This document shows positions 7,344 through 15,780 of a stretch of 64,000 nucleotides of DNA, one piece after another. Position numbers and translations under genes: made by a program. The DNA comes from Solen grandis (taxonomy: Eukaryota > Mollusca > Bivalvia > Adapedonta > Solenidae), in contig CM037781.1 of NCBI GenBank assembly GCA_021229015.1, forward strand, positions 34,268,759-34,332,758. Reading direction: 5' to 3'. The notes beneath the pieces are model-generated. The model was not told the DNA's origin, made no database searches, and saw nothing but the letters and a program-made list of their open reading frames with translations. The number at the start of each line of letters is the position of its first letter. Position 1 is the first letter of the stretch.

Positions 7344-8090
7344 CGTGTCTTTCTTTTAAAATGAAGCTTCACCATCGACTTCCCGTGAGTGAAATGAATT
7401 GATTCCCCTGTGTCACCGGTTATATTGATACTGATCTCGTTGAAATATGATCTGCTGACAGGTATGTAGTGTAGATTTAGAAATTCAAAGTGCATGTGTG
7501 GATTAGACCCTGCTTTTTTTTTGTGGCAAATGGCACAACGCGTAAAATGGGTGCTTCGACATCCCCTATCAAAGTGTGTTCTGCCAGATCGGAATATACA
7601 AACAAATGGTTCATCTTCGTGAAGAGGTCCACACCGTACTTGAATCTGCTGTTGTCTCTGTCCGGAAACACCACAGTACTTCCCTCTCCTCCAAGTTTCG
7701 TAAGGAGGATTGGATGAAGTTCCAAGCCGATCTTTGTTCCACTATTACCGGTAAACTTGACACGTTTTGACAAGCCGGAAAAATCAAGTCCAAATGTGAG
7801 GTTTCTTTGAGTTAAAATTGTTTTAGTGGCTTGTTTAATAACCTTGTCCATTTCGTCAGTGAGATGTTGTGGTGACACATAGATGCCTGCAGGAATACAA
7901 AGGGGTAATGCCCATTTTTTGCCTTCTAATTCACACCCGTTTTTCACTTGTGAAAAGGCTGCCGCCAGTTCTGGATCTTTAGTCAGACATCAATGGTTTT
8001 TGTCAGCTTGGTTCTAAAACAGCATTGTGTGTTGTTTGGGTACAATGCCATCGAACTATCACTGATGAGAGTGATGTAGAAAGAATTCAT
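7340..8090 (-). CDS. Minor capsid (penton-like) protein, frameshifted and internally deleted
   Basis: The start ATG (8088-8090) overlaps the stop of the small membrane protein gene as ATGA. The first 34 codons carry the family's opening (FYITLISDSS, then YPNNT, then FRTKL). An apparent deletion near 7985 then removes the segment that usually follows, and the frame changes. The middle (7947-7477) has AGIYVSPQHL, KVKFTG-like strands and a GDVEAPILRVVPF strand. A nine-A run (7513-7522) marks a second shift, and the last strands (PVSRSYF, then VKLHF) run to the stop at 7340. A single jelly-roll vertex protein is expected from the family. This copy cannot make one as sequenced. Confidence 0.8.
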
Positions 8091-8335
8091 GATTTCTTAA
8101 ATTTTAAACTTGGGTTTGGAAGAATGTATCCGATAGAAGTACTCATCAGCAGCAACCAAAGTTCACGATCTGGACTGTTGAGACACAGGTTCACTAATGA
8201 CACGATGACAATGATAAAGATGATCACAATCTGTGTCAAGAAAGTGATTCTGTTGTTTGGTACCTCACTTTTTCCTGTCTGTATACTGTTGTCTACCTGA
8301 ACACTGCTGGTATCGGACTGAGACATGGTGTTCAC
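8087..8335 (-). CDS. Small two-helix membrane protein, conserved in animal Polintons
   Basis: 82 residues, ATG at 8333-8335, intact. The N-terminal 28 residues are polar and Ser/Gln-rich. A transmembrane helix (ITFLTQIVIIFIIVIVSLVN) is followed by a short loop with SPDRELW and a second hydrophobic segment (LLLMSTSIGYILPNP). The LW...GYxLPNP ending is a pattern I recall from small Polinton proteins encoded just upstream of the penton gene. Role unknown; a membrane or particle-associated factor is plausible. The ATGA overlap with the penton start suggests linked translation. Confidence 0.7.
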   Translation of the reverse strand: MNTMSQSDTSSVQVDNSIQTGKSEVPNNRITFLTQIVIIFIIVIVSLVNLCLNSPDRELWLLLMSTSIGYILPNPSLKFKKS

Positions 8336-8347
8336 GACGTTTATACT

Positions 8348-9442
8348 TTATACTAAATGCGATTTTGGAATCCAACTGTTAAACTTTTTAGGATATCCAA
8401 GCCACTTGACTTTCACTTCTTGAAAAGTTTTACCGCCTACACGCCTTGTACGCCGATCAAGAACTGATTCCACTTCGTATAGCTCATCATCTTTTATATG
8501 TTGAATTTCATCCCTGTAGAAGGATCCGGCGATAGTTTCTCCAGCCAAGTCTTCCAGTTTTTACGGTCAATGGATGTGTTCTGTTGATGCGAACCACTTT
8601 GAACAATTCCACTGTCCAGTTGGGTAGATAGCCTTTGGCAAATGTTTGCTTGGTTTTATTGATGCGCACTATATCACCCACTTTCAAATCAGTTGATTTC
8701 TTTTTTTTTTTTGATGGTTGCCATACAATGTCTTGGTGACTTCATGCTCATTTTCTCTAGACACAGATGCAGGGGTACGTCCGATGCTTCGATGAAAACG
8801 ATGATTGTAGCCATGTACCAATAGTTGCAGTACATCCACATAATGACGGGTCTTGTGATGAGTAAAATATTTCCACATTCTTGATTTAAGCGTACGTTGA
8901 AAACGTTCAACAATACTCGCTTTAGTTTCTGGGTTTTCAGACGTGAAGAAATGAATGTCATGCTTGTCTAGAAACTTCTGAAAGTCTTTGTTCAAAAATT
9001 CTCGGCCTTTGTCTGTTTGCAAAGAGAGTGGTTTTCGACCTTCTTTTAGAATAGACTGAAAGGCTTGGATGAGCGTCTTTCCAGTTTTGTCAATGATGGG
9101 TATTACCCAAGCATATTTTGAAAACACATCAATGACACATAGTAAGTAGCGATATGGTGAATTCTCTTTGTACATACGTTGCATATCTGCGAGATCAGCT
9201 TGCCATTGATGATCGATACCTCCTACCACAGTCTGTCGACGTCGAAATTTTCGTCGTATTGTTTTATGCAACGTGTAGGTTCTTTGACTTCTCAACCAAT
9301 CTCGTACATCCTCTAAAGTGATAGATTTCAACTGTTTTTTCGCTGCCTTGTAGAGTCCATGAATTCCTCCAAAACTCGTAGGATTATCAGTATCATAGTA
9401 CAGGTGACGAAGTAACGTGTCCTTCTTTAGTAGGCGTCCCAT
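8348..9442 (-). CDS. Retroviral-type DDE integrase with SH3-like and chromodomain (Polinton INT), frameshifted
   Basis: Joins element ends to host DNA. ATG at 9440-9442. The N-terminal zinc-less helical region (LRHLYYDTDNPTSFGGIHGL) precedes the catalytic core with Asp83 (WQADLADM), Asp144 (LQTDKGREF) and Glu179 (SIVERFQRTLK), the spacing of DD35E enzymes. A long A run at about 8699-8710 shifts the frame. The SH3-like part (VGDIVRINKTK, about 8560-8690) is in the second frame. A further shift at about 8560-8568 leads to a chromodomain (YEVESVLDRR, then VKWLGYPKKFNSWIP) ending at 8348. Chromodomain tails steer integration to marked chromatin in related elements. Both breaks lie in homopolymer A runs, so they may be sequencing errors. 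The gene overlaps the upstream gene's end by 16 nt. Confidence 0.9.
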
Positions 9443-10159
9443 GACGAATGGGCTAATATCTCCTCGGGTTCTTCCTTTTTAATAGGTTTTCGTTTCTTTG
9501 ATGTAGGTGGGTAGGCAAAACTATCATAAAAATCTTCCTCCTCCTCCTCCTCCTCCTCTTCTTCATCATCTGGTCTTTGTATGAAATTCCATCGACGTTT
9601 ATTGCCCACGACTTCTTGTGGGATGTTGACCTCTTTCAGTCCTCTAGAAAATTGTTCCCATCCTCGTGGATTTGACCCTTTCCGCTGTCGAAGTACATCA
9701 TTGACCAGATCAATAATATTTGAACCTTCAACGGGTTTTCCATCATATTCTAACAGACCATGTTCATCCCAACTAAGTGAGGATGGTCTTTCAGCATGTT
9801 TAACAAAAGAGTAGCCTTTCGCCGCATGGTCGTAGGAACACTGTCTAGAATTTGATCTTTCAAGGTCATCGGTTTTTCCTCTTTCTTTTCAGTCACTGTA
9901 TTGTTGTTTTCTCAGCCATAGCGGTCTGAAGGGTTTGAGTGCTTTTTTATGTGACACTTGAAAGCGATGTAATACTTCTCCAAATTGTTGTGCTTTTTCT
10001 GACTCAGACAAATGATTGTCGTCAAGAACTTGATTCATTTCTTTCTGTAATGATGAAGTCTGACTCACTTGAGGGATGGGGGTAACCGAGGTCGTTGTCC
10101 TTCTTCCAACGATTCATCTCTTCCAACAACCGAACTGGAACATAGGCCATCTTCTTCAT
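9427..10159 (-). CDS. Conserved Polinton protein with acidic C-terminal tract, several frameshifts
   Basis: Starts at ATG 10157-10159, overlapping the upstream stop as ATGA. The N-terminus (KKMAYVPVRLLEEM), a helical middle (LSESEKAQQFGEVLHRF) and a block with LSWDEHGLLEYDGKPVEGSN and NPRGWEQFSRGL are in different frames, and the last part (GNKRRWNF, then a run of ten Glu, then KKRKPIKKEEP) ends at 9427. Shifts are near 10090, 9905 and 9770. The DGKPVxGSNIxDL and NPxGWxxF blocks are typical of a protein found beside the integrase in many animal Polintons; function unknown, possibly DNA-binding or virion core. About 240 residues if continuous. Confidence 0.7.
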
Positions 10160-10512
10160 ATTTTCCGAATGATTTCACCAGCAAGAGGTATAATTGATTT
10201 GGCTAAGAGTGGTGCAAGTGCCAACAGGGGTAGAAAACCACCTTTCTGATTGAGAATGATTTTCTTTTTTCGAACTGATACTTTCTTGGTCGCTAACTGC
10301 CGGAGCTGTTGTCTCTTAGAATGCAATCGACGCTTCTGAGCCTCTGACAGTGGTACATTGCCTTTTAAAATGTTGTGACAACATTCAGCAATACAATCTA
10401 CCAATTCTTTTGGTGCTTCTTGAATAATCTTCTTTCGAAATTTGGGCGAGGCTTCTGTCAAAGCAAGCAACATTTTGCCATGTTTGCGAACGAGTGGTTG
10501 TTTGCGCTTCAT
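10156..10512 (-). CDS. GGFL-motif basic virion/core protein 1
   Basis: 118 residues, ATG at 10510-10512, intact. Three helices rich in Lys/Arg are followed by the block VSVRKKKIILNQKGGFLP and a hydrophobic C-terminus (LLALAPLLAKSIIPLAGEII). The KxxLxQKGGFLP ending is a known hallmark of small basic Polinton proteins, and a positively charged packaging or core role is likely. It is partly similar to the N-terminal part of the next gene upstream (LRQL...K...LIL...GGFLG), so the two look like paralogues. Confidence 0.7.
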   Translation of the reverse strand: MKRKQPLVRKHGKMLLALTEASPKFRKKIIQEAPKELVDCIAECCHNILKGNVPLSEAQKRRLHSKRQQLRQLATKKVSVRKKKIILNQKGGFLPLLALAPLLAKSIIPLAGEIIRKI

Positions 10513-10545
10513 GATGACAAATGATGATGAAATGTTTGGTCTCTT

Positions 10546-10671
10546 TTATTTATACCACTGCTGAAGGGCTTGTAAAGCGATATTGCCAGCACTACTCAGT
10601 GGTCCTGAATTTCTCATCGCAGTAACGGCAGTAGGTAAAGGGGAATGGAGACTTGGGATTGGTGAAAATCT

Positions 10672-10706
<35 letters not shown>

Positions 10707-11458
10707 GCCCACTTGAAGAATTGGAAAGGTCAAACAATTGTCGTCGAACTGTAGGGTTTGGAGAAACCGTCATTGATCCTTGTGGTGTAGCCAACCCCGA
10801 CCTCATCGAACTTCTGTTAGAACGGGGAGTAGATGAGGTCAGTGGAGAGAATTGGGCCACAAGTGGTGATGCTTTGGATGTTGTCCCTGATGTAACATCA
10901 CGTCGAATCAGTATGGGGGACACTTTTGGTGTTCCAGTTGATACAGAGCGTTTTCTTCTTACAGTGACAAATCGATCATGAGGCAATGTCTGCTTCTTCC
11001 TTGTTTGTTTCCTTACTGGTGACTTGCGTTTTGGGTTTGGGTGTTTTCGTGGTTGTTGTCGTGACCGTTTCCTGGCTGGTGACTTTCGTTTGGGTGGTTG
11101 TTTTCTTGCTACTGGACCAAATTTTCTCACAGCTTTGGTCCCGTTCCATCGAAGCAGTGTACGAATGATGGTGCCCCAAGGAAACCTCCACCACCAGGTT
11201 TTAAAATAAGTTGTCGTTTTGTGGTCAGATCCACATGTTGATCAGCTAACTGTCTTAAAATGTCTTTGTTGCATTCCATAAAATTCATCGTCTGTTTTGG
11301 CACGGTTACTTTTTTCTCTAAGATGAGTCGTGCAGCTAAGGTGAACCATTTTACCATCTCTGTTAATCCTGATTCTACCAGCTCTTGTCGTTTTGTTGGG
11401 TTCTTTTTCGACTCAACGATTCTAGAGCTTTGATCACTGTATGTGGTGTGTTTTCCAT
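10546..11458 (-). CDS. GGFL-motif protein 2 with long basic Ser-rich tail, frameshifted
   Basis: ATG at 11456-11458. The N-terminal helical part holds LRQLADQHVDLTTKRQLIL and GGGGFLG, related to the 10156-10512 protein. After the GGFLG block the frame shifts at about 11170-11180 and continues as a very basic tail (PPKRKSPARKRSRQQPRK) followed by Ser/Thr/Pro-rich sequence with an 11-Ser run. It ends ALQQWYK with a stop that overlaps an AATAAA (minus strand, 10545-10550). Another shift lies near 11400. The tail looks like a histone-like or protamine-like DNA-condensing region. The poly-Ser and poly-Asp/Glu shadows explain other long frames here. Confidence 0.65.
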
Positions 11459-11504
11459 GGTAGCTGTATCCTTAATGATGATCGGGTGTCATGTTCCTAT
11501 CATT

Positions 11505-12154
11505 TTATACTGTAGTGTAGACGATCGGTCCTCGATCTTCACCTGTTACCCACCGATGGAACACATCTGTTCTTAAACGATTCTGATCGGGTGTTCTTGG
11601 ATGAAAGTCAATAATAAGATATCCATGAGGTGTAGAGGTTGCATCTTGATACGCCATCACCAAATGGGGTAGTTGTATTTGGTTCGCAAGTGTTTTGATC
11701 TGGCCTTTATCTCTTGTGTTTTGAAATAATATCATGTAGTGTGCATTCAAGCTGATGGTACGACTAGCCTTGGATTGTTGGAACATGTTTTGTGTGATGT
11801 AAATGACAGTGGCATTTCTATGGTGTCCCTTTCGCGTGAACCATAATTTAATTTTCTCCTCATCTTTTTCTCCTAACATATCATCAAATATGACGAGGTG
11901 TGGTAAGGTTGTATCGTCTACTATCTCTTCATCATCCTCAGGGATACCCTGAATGAATTTGATAGCTTCACGTTCTTGTAACTGTGCGTAGGCACTTTGC
12001 CATTCTTTGTAACACCAGACGATGTGTTGTGGTACCACATGAAATAAATCGGTTTTGTACTCAATAAGTTTTTTTACAAATTGGTTTTTCCTGAACCACT
12101 TGGCCCTGAGATGAAAATGTTACTAGGATGTTGAAAAAGTAAACTACTTTCCAT
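11505..12154 (-). CDS. DNA-packaging ATPase, FtsK/A32-like, frameshifted
   Basis: Pumps the element's DNA into capsids in the family model. ATG at 12152-12154. The Walker A motif GPSGSGKT lies at 12083-12106 in one frame. Immediately after it a base is missing (about 12077-12083), and the rest is in another frame down to 11505. The Walker B motif LVIFDDM follows about 75 residues later, then the sensor-like VIYITQNMF and a C-terminal HGYLIIDFHP. About 215 residues in total, the usual size for Polinton A32-type ATPases. The break falls directly behind the P-loop, so this copy is inactive unless the indel is a sequencing error. Confidence 0.88.
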
Positions 12155-12194
12155 GATGGTCCAAGAAATAATAACAGCATTGACATGACAACAT

Positions 12195-12200
12195 TTTATT
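12195..12200 (-). terminator. AATAAA poly(A) signal downstream of the 12240-12497 gene
   Basis: TTTATT at 12195-12200 reads AATAAA on the minus strand, 40 nt after the stop of the small 85-residue ORF and before the ATPase start. It suggests the polB-side genes end in a separate polyadenylated transcript. Confidence 0.5.
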
Positions 12201-12239
12201 TTATACATCATAGGAAATAAAACACTTGAACAACATCAG

Positions 12240-12497
12240 TCAAAAATGTAAACTATGACACACAACATGAATCAGTCTTTCTTTATACATCATCCATTCC
12301 GGCAATATCATGGTATACCCCATAGTATTTAAAGCCATGCACACTTCGTCAAACAGTTCCTCGGATTGTCTTAACGCCTGTTCTGATTGAATTCCAAGTT
12401 CACGCACAGCCAACAACACAGCTCTACGCCATGGATTCCGAATTGGAGTTATGTTTTTTTCCTGTAGTGAAGTATTTCCCATGTTTTGACTTCTCAT
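12240..12497 (-). CDS. 85-residue conserved-looking protein, unknown
   Basis: ATG at 12495-12497 overlaps the stop of the upstream gene as ATGA. The protein has a central segment NPWRRAVLLAVRELG followed by two predicted helices (EQALRQSEELFDEVCMALNTMGY and WMMYKERLIHVVCHSLHF). I recognise no catalytic or binding motif and cannot name a family. Its intact frame and overlap with the preceding gene support it being real. An AATAAA lies 40 nt downstream. Confidence 0.6.
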   Translation of the reverse strand: MRSQNMGNTSLQEKNITPIRNPWRRAVLLAVRELGIQSEQALRQSEELFDEVCMALNTMGYTMILPEWMMYKERLIHVVCHSLHF

Positions 12498-13116
12498 TCG
12501 TCTTGCAAGTACTCTGCGTAGTATCTTATTTTGTAGGTGTCCCAGAGGGATTCGTCTCCCAACTCAAACCTTTCTAAGTTGTTGAAATTGGGATGTTGAA
12601 AGAAACTGTTCACTAGGATTTGGCCTCGTTTGTTTGAATATTGCGCTGCACTGTTTACCAAAAATGTTAAACACTTGTTCACAAGTGATAGGTTCTGGAG
12701 TCAGTAAAATGGCACGTATATCCTCTGGTGTGTCGTTCCGGTGGTTAATCGCAAATCTGAGATACATACGCTCATCAAAACGGTTCAGTTTCTCCACTGT
12801 ATCAATGTTTAGGGTATCAATGTATATGTACCACACGTCAGAGATCAGGTTGCGTAGCAGGTTGTAAATGGCAAAAATCCGTTGAAAGACCACACTTTTA
12901 TAGCTGCTTGGAAGATTACGCCCTCGTACATCACTAAACATATCATAAACTTGGTTTAAACAAGAGGAATCCTTCATCGTCTGGTGAATTATTCTGTTTC
13001 CAACGCGCTGTGCCCAAGTAAAAAAATAACTCGTTGCAAAATGCAGCAGGTTTCTTATTAGCTTCAACGAGATGTCTGTAGATCATCTGTTGTATTTCTA
13101 CTGGTAGAGTGTTCAT
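12494..13116 (-). CDS. Helical protein with F-box-like N-terminus, frameshifted
   Basis: Starts at ATG 13114-13116, 62 nt after the polB stop. The first residues, MNTLPVEIQQMIYRHLVEA, match the F-box consensus core (LPxEIxxxIxxxL), which in host proteins binds SKP1 to build an SCF ubiquitin ligase. The rest is in three frames, with shifts near 12955 and 12660, and is predicted all-helical (VFQRIFAIYNLLRNLISDVW, then FDERMYLRFAINHR). It ends WDTYKIRYYAEYLQDE at 12494. About 205 residues. The F-box assignment covers only about 20 residues and is tentative; no known C-terminal substrate domain is seen. Confidence 0.55.
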
Positions 13117-13177
13117 CGTGAATCTCCGTATGTTTCCACCACCGTTCAGGCTATGCACACGACCACAAGCCAACTGG

Positions 13178-13899
13178 TTATGACGGTTGGTAACCGTACG
13201 GCACTGTCTTATATTTGTCCACGACCACGCGTTTTGTATACACTGAGCGGAACGTCTTGGTCTGTGTCTCACTGATCACTTTACGATTTCTATGTCTCTT
13301 GATTCGGGATTCATATTCGATGACTGTCTTGTAATGTTTGCGATCTTGTACACAGTTGACCATAGTCTTAAAATTGACTTTTTGACTAGCATTGTAATCC
13401 AAAGTGATGCCTTTTACTTTGCATTTCTGATGTCGATTTCCTTTTTCATCGATATATTCATACCCATAGTTTTTTGGCCCTAATGCCACGAATTTGACAA
13501 TGCGTCCATGTGGTACTTCATCTGTCCACTTTCCCAACTGGCTCTCTTCAATTGGAATGTTGTACTGGTCAGGGTCATAGATGTACATACAACTGTCTGT
13601 GTCAAAATACAGTACCCGATCTCCAAGTTTTTCCAATGGGTGTAAAGTTTCAAGTCGAGCATAGGACGTAACGAAGGCAGCTACCACTGGATTTGAAGAT
13701 GAATGGGCTGTGTTGCGTCTGTTTCATCCGAGTAATTCACCAACATGAAGTTGTCATGATCGAAAATCTCGGCAAACTGCACAGTGACATGACGGTCGGA
13801 GAGTAGGTCATACAACCGGTTCACCTTAGTCACATACTCGGTTTGGTTTGAACATTGTTTTGTGCATTCTTACCCACAAACAGTTCAACATGGTTTTGG
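13178..13899 (-). CDS. Protein-primed family B DNA polymerase, C-terminal part, truncated by gap
   Basis: Copies the Polinton genome. The best frame (13178-13687) contains palm motif C, YFDTDS (residues 27-32), the Lys-Tyr motif LGPKNYGYE and the conserved VKGITLDYN. It ends in a basic stretch (RIKRHRNRK) and GYQPS. Upstream, 13690-13860, another frame gives NYSDETDATQPIHLQIQW and RLYDLLSDRHVTVQFAEIF, continuous with the palm, so a shift lies near 13690. The exonuclease, TPR1/TPR2 and fingers regions would be in or beyond the N run. This is the strongest single marker of a Polinton in the window. Confidence 0.9.
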
Positions 13900-13999
13900 N
13901 NNNNNNNNNNNNNNNNNNNNNNNNNNNNNNNNNNNNNNNNNNNNNNNNNNNNNNNNNNNNNNNNNNNNNNNNNNNNNNNNNNNNNNNNNNNNNNNNNNN
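13900..13999. other. Assembly gap (100 N)
   Basis: Exactly 100 Ns, a conventional placeholder for a gap of unknown size. The Polinton stops here on the left side, and unrelated host-type sequence begins at 14000, so the missing part probably includes the 5' two-thirds of polB and the right end of the element. Confidence 0.95.
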
Positions 14000-14482
14000 A
14001 CCTGAATTACGGTACAGGGGTTTTTGCCTTCTTCATTATGGGCCGTTCATAGGTGCCTTCCCTTCTGATTTTTTAAATTTATGCAGTTTTCCCCCAAATT
14101 TGCATCAAACTCCAGGATTTTTCTTTCCCCAGTGAAAAATATTTTCCCCAAAATATGATATTAATGCCCCTTCCCCAACATCTGAAAAAAGGACCTGTTT
14201 CATTCATTTGATTGTCCTGATTTAATTGTAAAGATAGGGTTTTGTTTTAGCTTTGATTTAAAGAATTTTTATTTATTTCATTATTATAATAATGATAAAA
14301 CATTTTCGCAAGTGTGCATCGTGTAAAATACAATTTTCAGCTACTTTGAAAAAAACATATCAAAATTTTCAGCCACTCTTTAAAAACAGGACTAGCATAA
14401 TTGTCTACCTTTGATAATCATTTATAGAAAAACAAACAAAAAAAGAGAAGAAAATTGACAACTCTGTCATAATGTTTTCTAG
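14000..14482. other. Non-coding, probably intron of the MINDY-3-like gene
   Basis: No open frame or repeat that I recognise. It ends in a T-rich stretch and AG at 14481-14482, immediately before a coding exon, so it is best read as intron sequence. Earlier exons would lie in or left of the gap. Confidence 0.5.
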
Positions 14483-14645
14483 TGTTGATATCATGGTCTC
14501 AAAGTTGGATGCTGAGAGTCTAGGAATCATCACTCTAAGCAGCTTTATGGACGAGTTTTTCCCCGGGGAAACAACGCCAGAAGTACCAAAGTCTTTCAAG
14601 TTGTACCATTACAATGGATTGGCCAGATCCTGCCATGAAAACAAG
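14483..14645 (+). CDS. MINDY3: MINDY-3 (FAM188A) deubiquitinase-like, penultimate coding exon
   Basis: Flanked by TTTTCTAG at the 5' edge and AAG|GTGACA at the 3' edge. Codes for a segment with KLDAESLGIITLSSFMDEFF followed by FKLYHYNGLARSCHENK. The LGIIxLxxFxxEFFP block followed by LYHYNGL matches my recollection of the C-terminal part of MINDY-3, a K48-chain-selective deubiquitinase with an EF-hand insertion. The reading frame continues cleanly into the exon at 16513. The exon is 163 nt long, and one base (14483) completes a codon from the previous exon. The assignment to MINDY-3 rather than MINDY-4 rests on the YHYNGL...V.YV.GTAV pattern and the PSIN terminus. Confidence 0.75.
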
Positions 14646-14812
14646 GTGACAACACTTTGAATATTTAATTTAAATCAGTCTCAAAGCCAATTTTCCAATC
14701 CCTGCTTCACATAGTGAAGTGGGGGCAATGTGGGAATCCACTTTTGTCACGTCCCAACATGTCCTTGTTTCATCGCATCAGGGCCTGTCCTGTCCTATTT
14801 TGGTAACTGTTG

Positions 14813-15054
14813 TTAACCCTTTCCCTCATAGAGGAAACCATGAAAAGACATATGCGAACAACATAAAACCAGATCAGCCTGCGAGTAACTGGCAGGCTGA
14901 TCAGGTTTTATGCTGTTTGTTGCTCCTCAGTGGTCTGTAAATGAGGATTTTGTAATTAAATTTGGTAAAGTTTAACTGTGGTTTTCTGCAGATCAGGCTT
15001 TATGTGGTACCTATTGAGTGCATCAAAATGAGTCTATATGAGGGAAAGGGTTAA
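14813..15054 (+). mobile_element. piggyBac-like MITE with palindromic core, copy 1
   Basis: Flanked by TTAA on both sides. Terminal inverted repeats CCCTTTCCCTCATA ... TATGAGGGAAAGGG. The interior has a near-perfect palindrome around CAGATCAGCCTGCGAG/TAACTGGCAGGCTGATCAGG. TTAA target duplication plus CCC...GGG ends is the piggyBac superfamily signature. It has no coding capacity. Confidence 0.85.
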
Positions 15055-15218
15055 TGCTGCCCACATACTTTGAATAATAAGTTATCATGATATGACCAGT
15101 AAGCAGGCAAGTGAAGATGTCTGTGTCAAGGATATTATATAAGTTATAGCCATTTTTTCTATGTCAGAGCTGTATTCAGGACTATTTCTAGTTTATCAGT
15201 ATCAGAGCCAAATATTTC

Positions 15219-15460
15219 TTAACCCTTTCCCTCATATAGACTCATTTTGACGCACTCAGTAAGTATCACATAAAGCCTGATCTGCAGAAAACCACAGTTA
15301 AATCTTACCAAATTTAATTACGAAATCCTCATTTCCAGACCACTGAGGAGCAGCGAACAGCATAAAACCTGATCAGCCTGCGAGTTACTTGCAGGCTGAT
15401 CTGGTTTTATGCTGTTCGCATAGGTCTTTTCTTGGTTTCCTCTATGAGGGAAAGGGTTAA
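15219..15460 (-). mobile_element. piggyBac-like MITE, copy 2
   Basis: Same family in inverted orientation, TTAA at 15219-15222 and 15457-15460. Palindromic core CTGCGAGTTACTTGCAGGCTG. The right TTAA abuts the 11-bp repeat AGCTTGCTTGA of the neighbouring element. Confidence 0.85.
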
Positions 15461-15470
15461 GCTTGCTTGA

Positions 15471-15780
15471 AATAATGTGGAAAAAATCAACAACATTATT
15501 ATTTATATTACTTCAACGTTTCGGCTTACGCCTTCATCAGGATAACAATAACTTTTAAACATAAACAATGGAAACGACAACACCATGAATAACGTGACTT
15601 CAAAAAAAAAAAAAGAAGGAAAATGCAGACGTTATGCTTACTGTTTATAACGTCAAAATGAGGTAGGTACTGTTTTGGATATAAAATACAAACATTTCCT
15701 TTAGCTTATTACAATAAAAAACAGGAATAGGAAAAAACGAAAAACAGTACCTACCATGCAAGTAGACATAGGTTTTTTTT
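15471..15780. mobile_element. Unclassified 310-bp element flanked by 11-bp direct repeats
   Basis: AGCTTGCTTGA occurs at 15460-15470 and 15781-15791, consistent with a target-site duplication. The interior has the motif CAACGTTTCGGCTTACGCCT / TCATCAGGA, common in invertebrate dispersed repeats, and an inverted pair GTAGGTACTGTTTT (15663-15676) / AAAACAGTACCTAC that would fold into a hairpin. No open frame. Confidence 0.6.

Larger units (their letters stand above)
2101..13899 (-). mobile_element. Polinton/Maverick DNA transposon, right end lost in assembly gap
   Basis: One block holds the hallmark Polinton set: protein-primed DNA polymerase B, packaging ATPase, DDE integrase with chromodomain, adenain-like cysteine protease, double-jelly-roll major capsid protein and penton-like minor capsid protein. 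Nearly all genes lie on the minus strand and are tightly packed, with several ATGA stop/start overlaps. The left boundary is taken where GGTACC palindromes and a tandem repeat begin; I cannot confirm a terminal inverted repeat because the right end falls in or beyond the N gap. Most long genes have single-base frameshifts, several in homopolymer runs. This is either a decaying copy or one with uncorrected long-read indels. It is described here as an endogenous element; no claim of activity is made. Confidence 0.93.

Noticed and set aside
10583..10981. Plus-strand 132-codon frame with poly-Asp
   Set aside because: Antisense of the poly-Ser run of the GGFL protein tail.
2101..13899. A free virus integrated in the genome rather than a transposon
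   Set aside because: Integrase, polB, ATPase, protease and both capsid genes together define Polintons; without the right end I cannot tell recent viral insertion from an old element, so the transposon label is kept.
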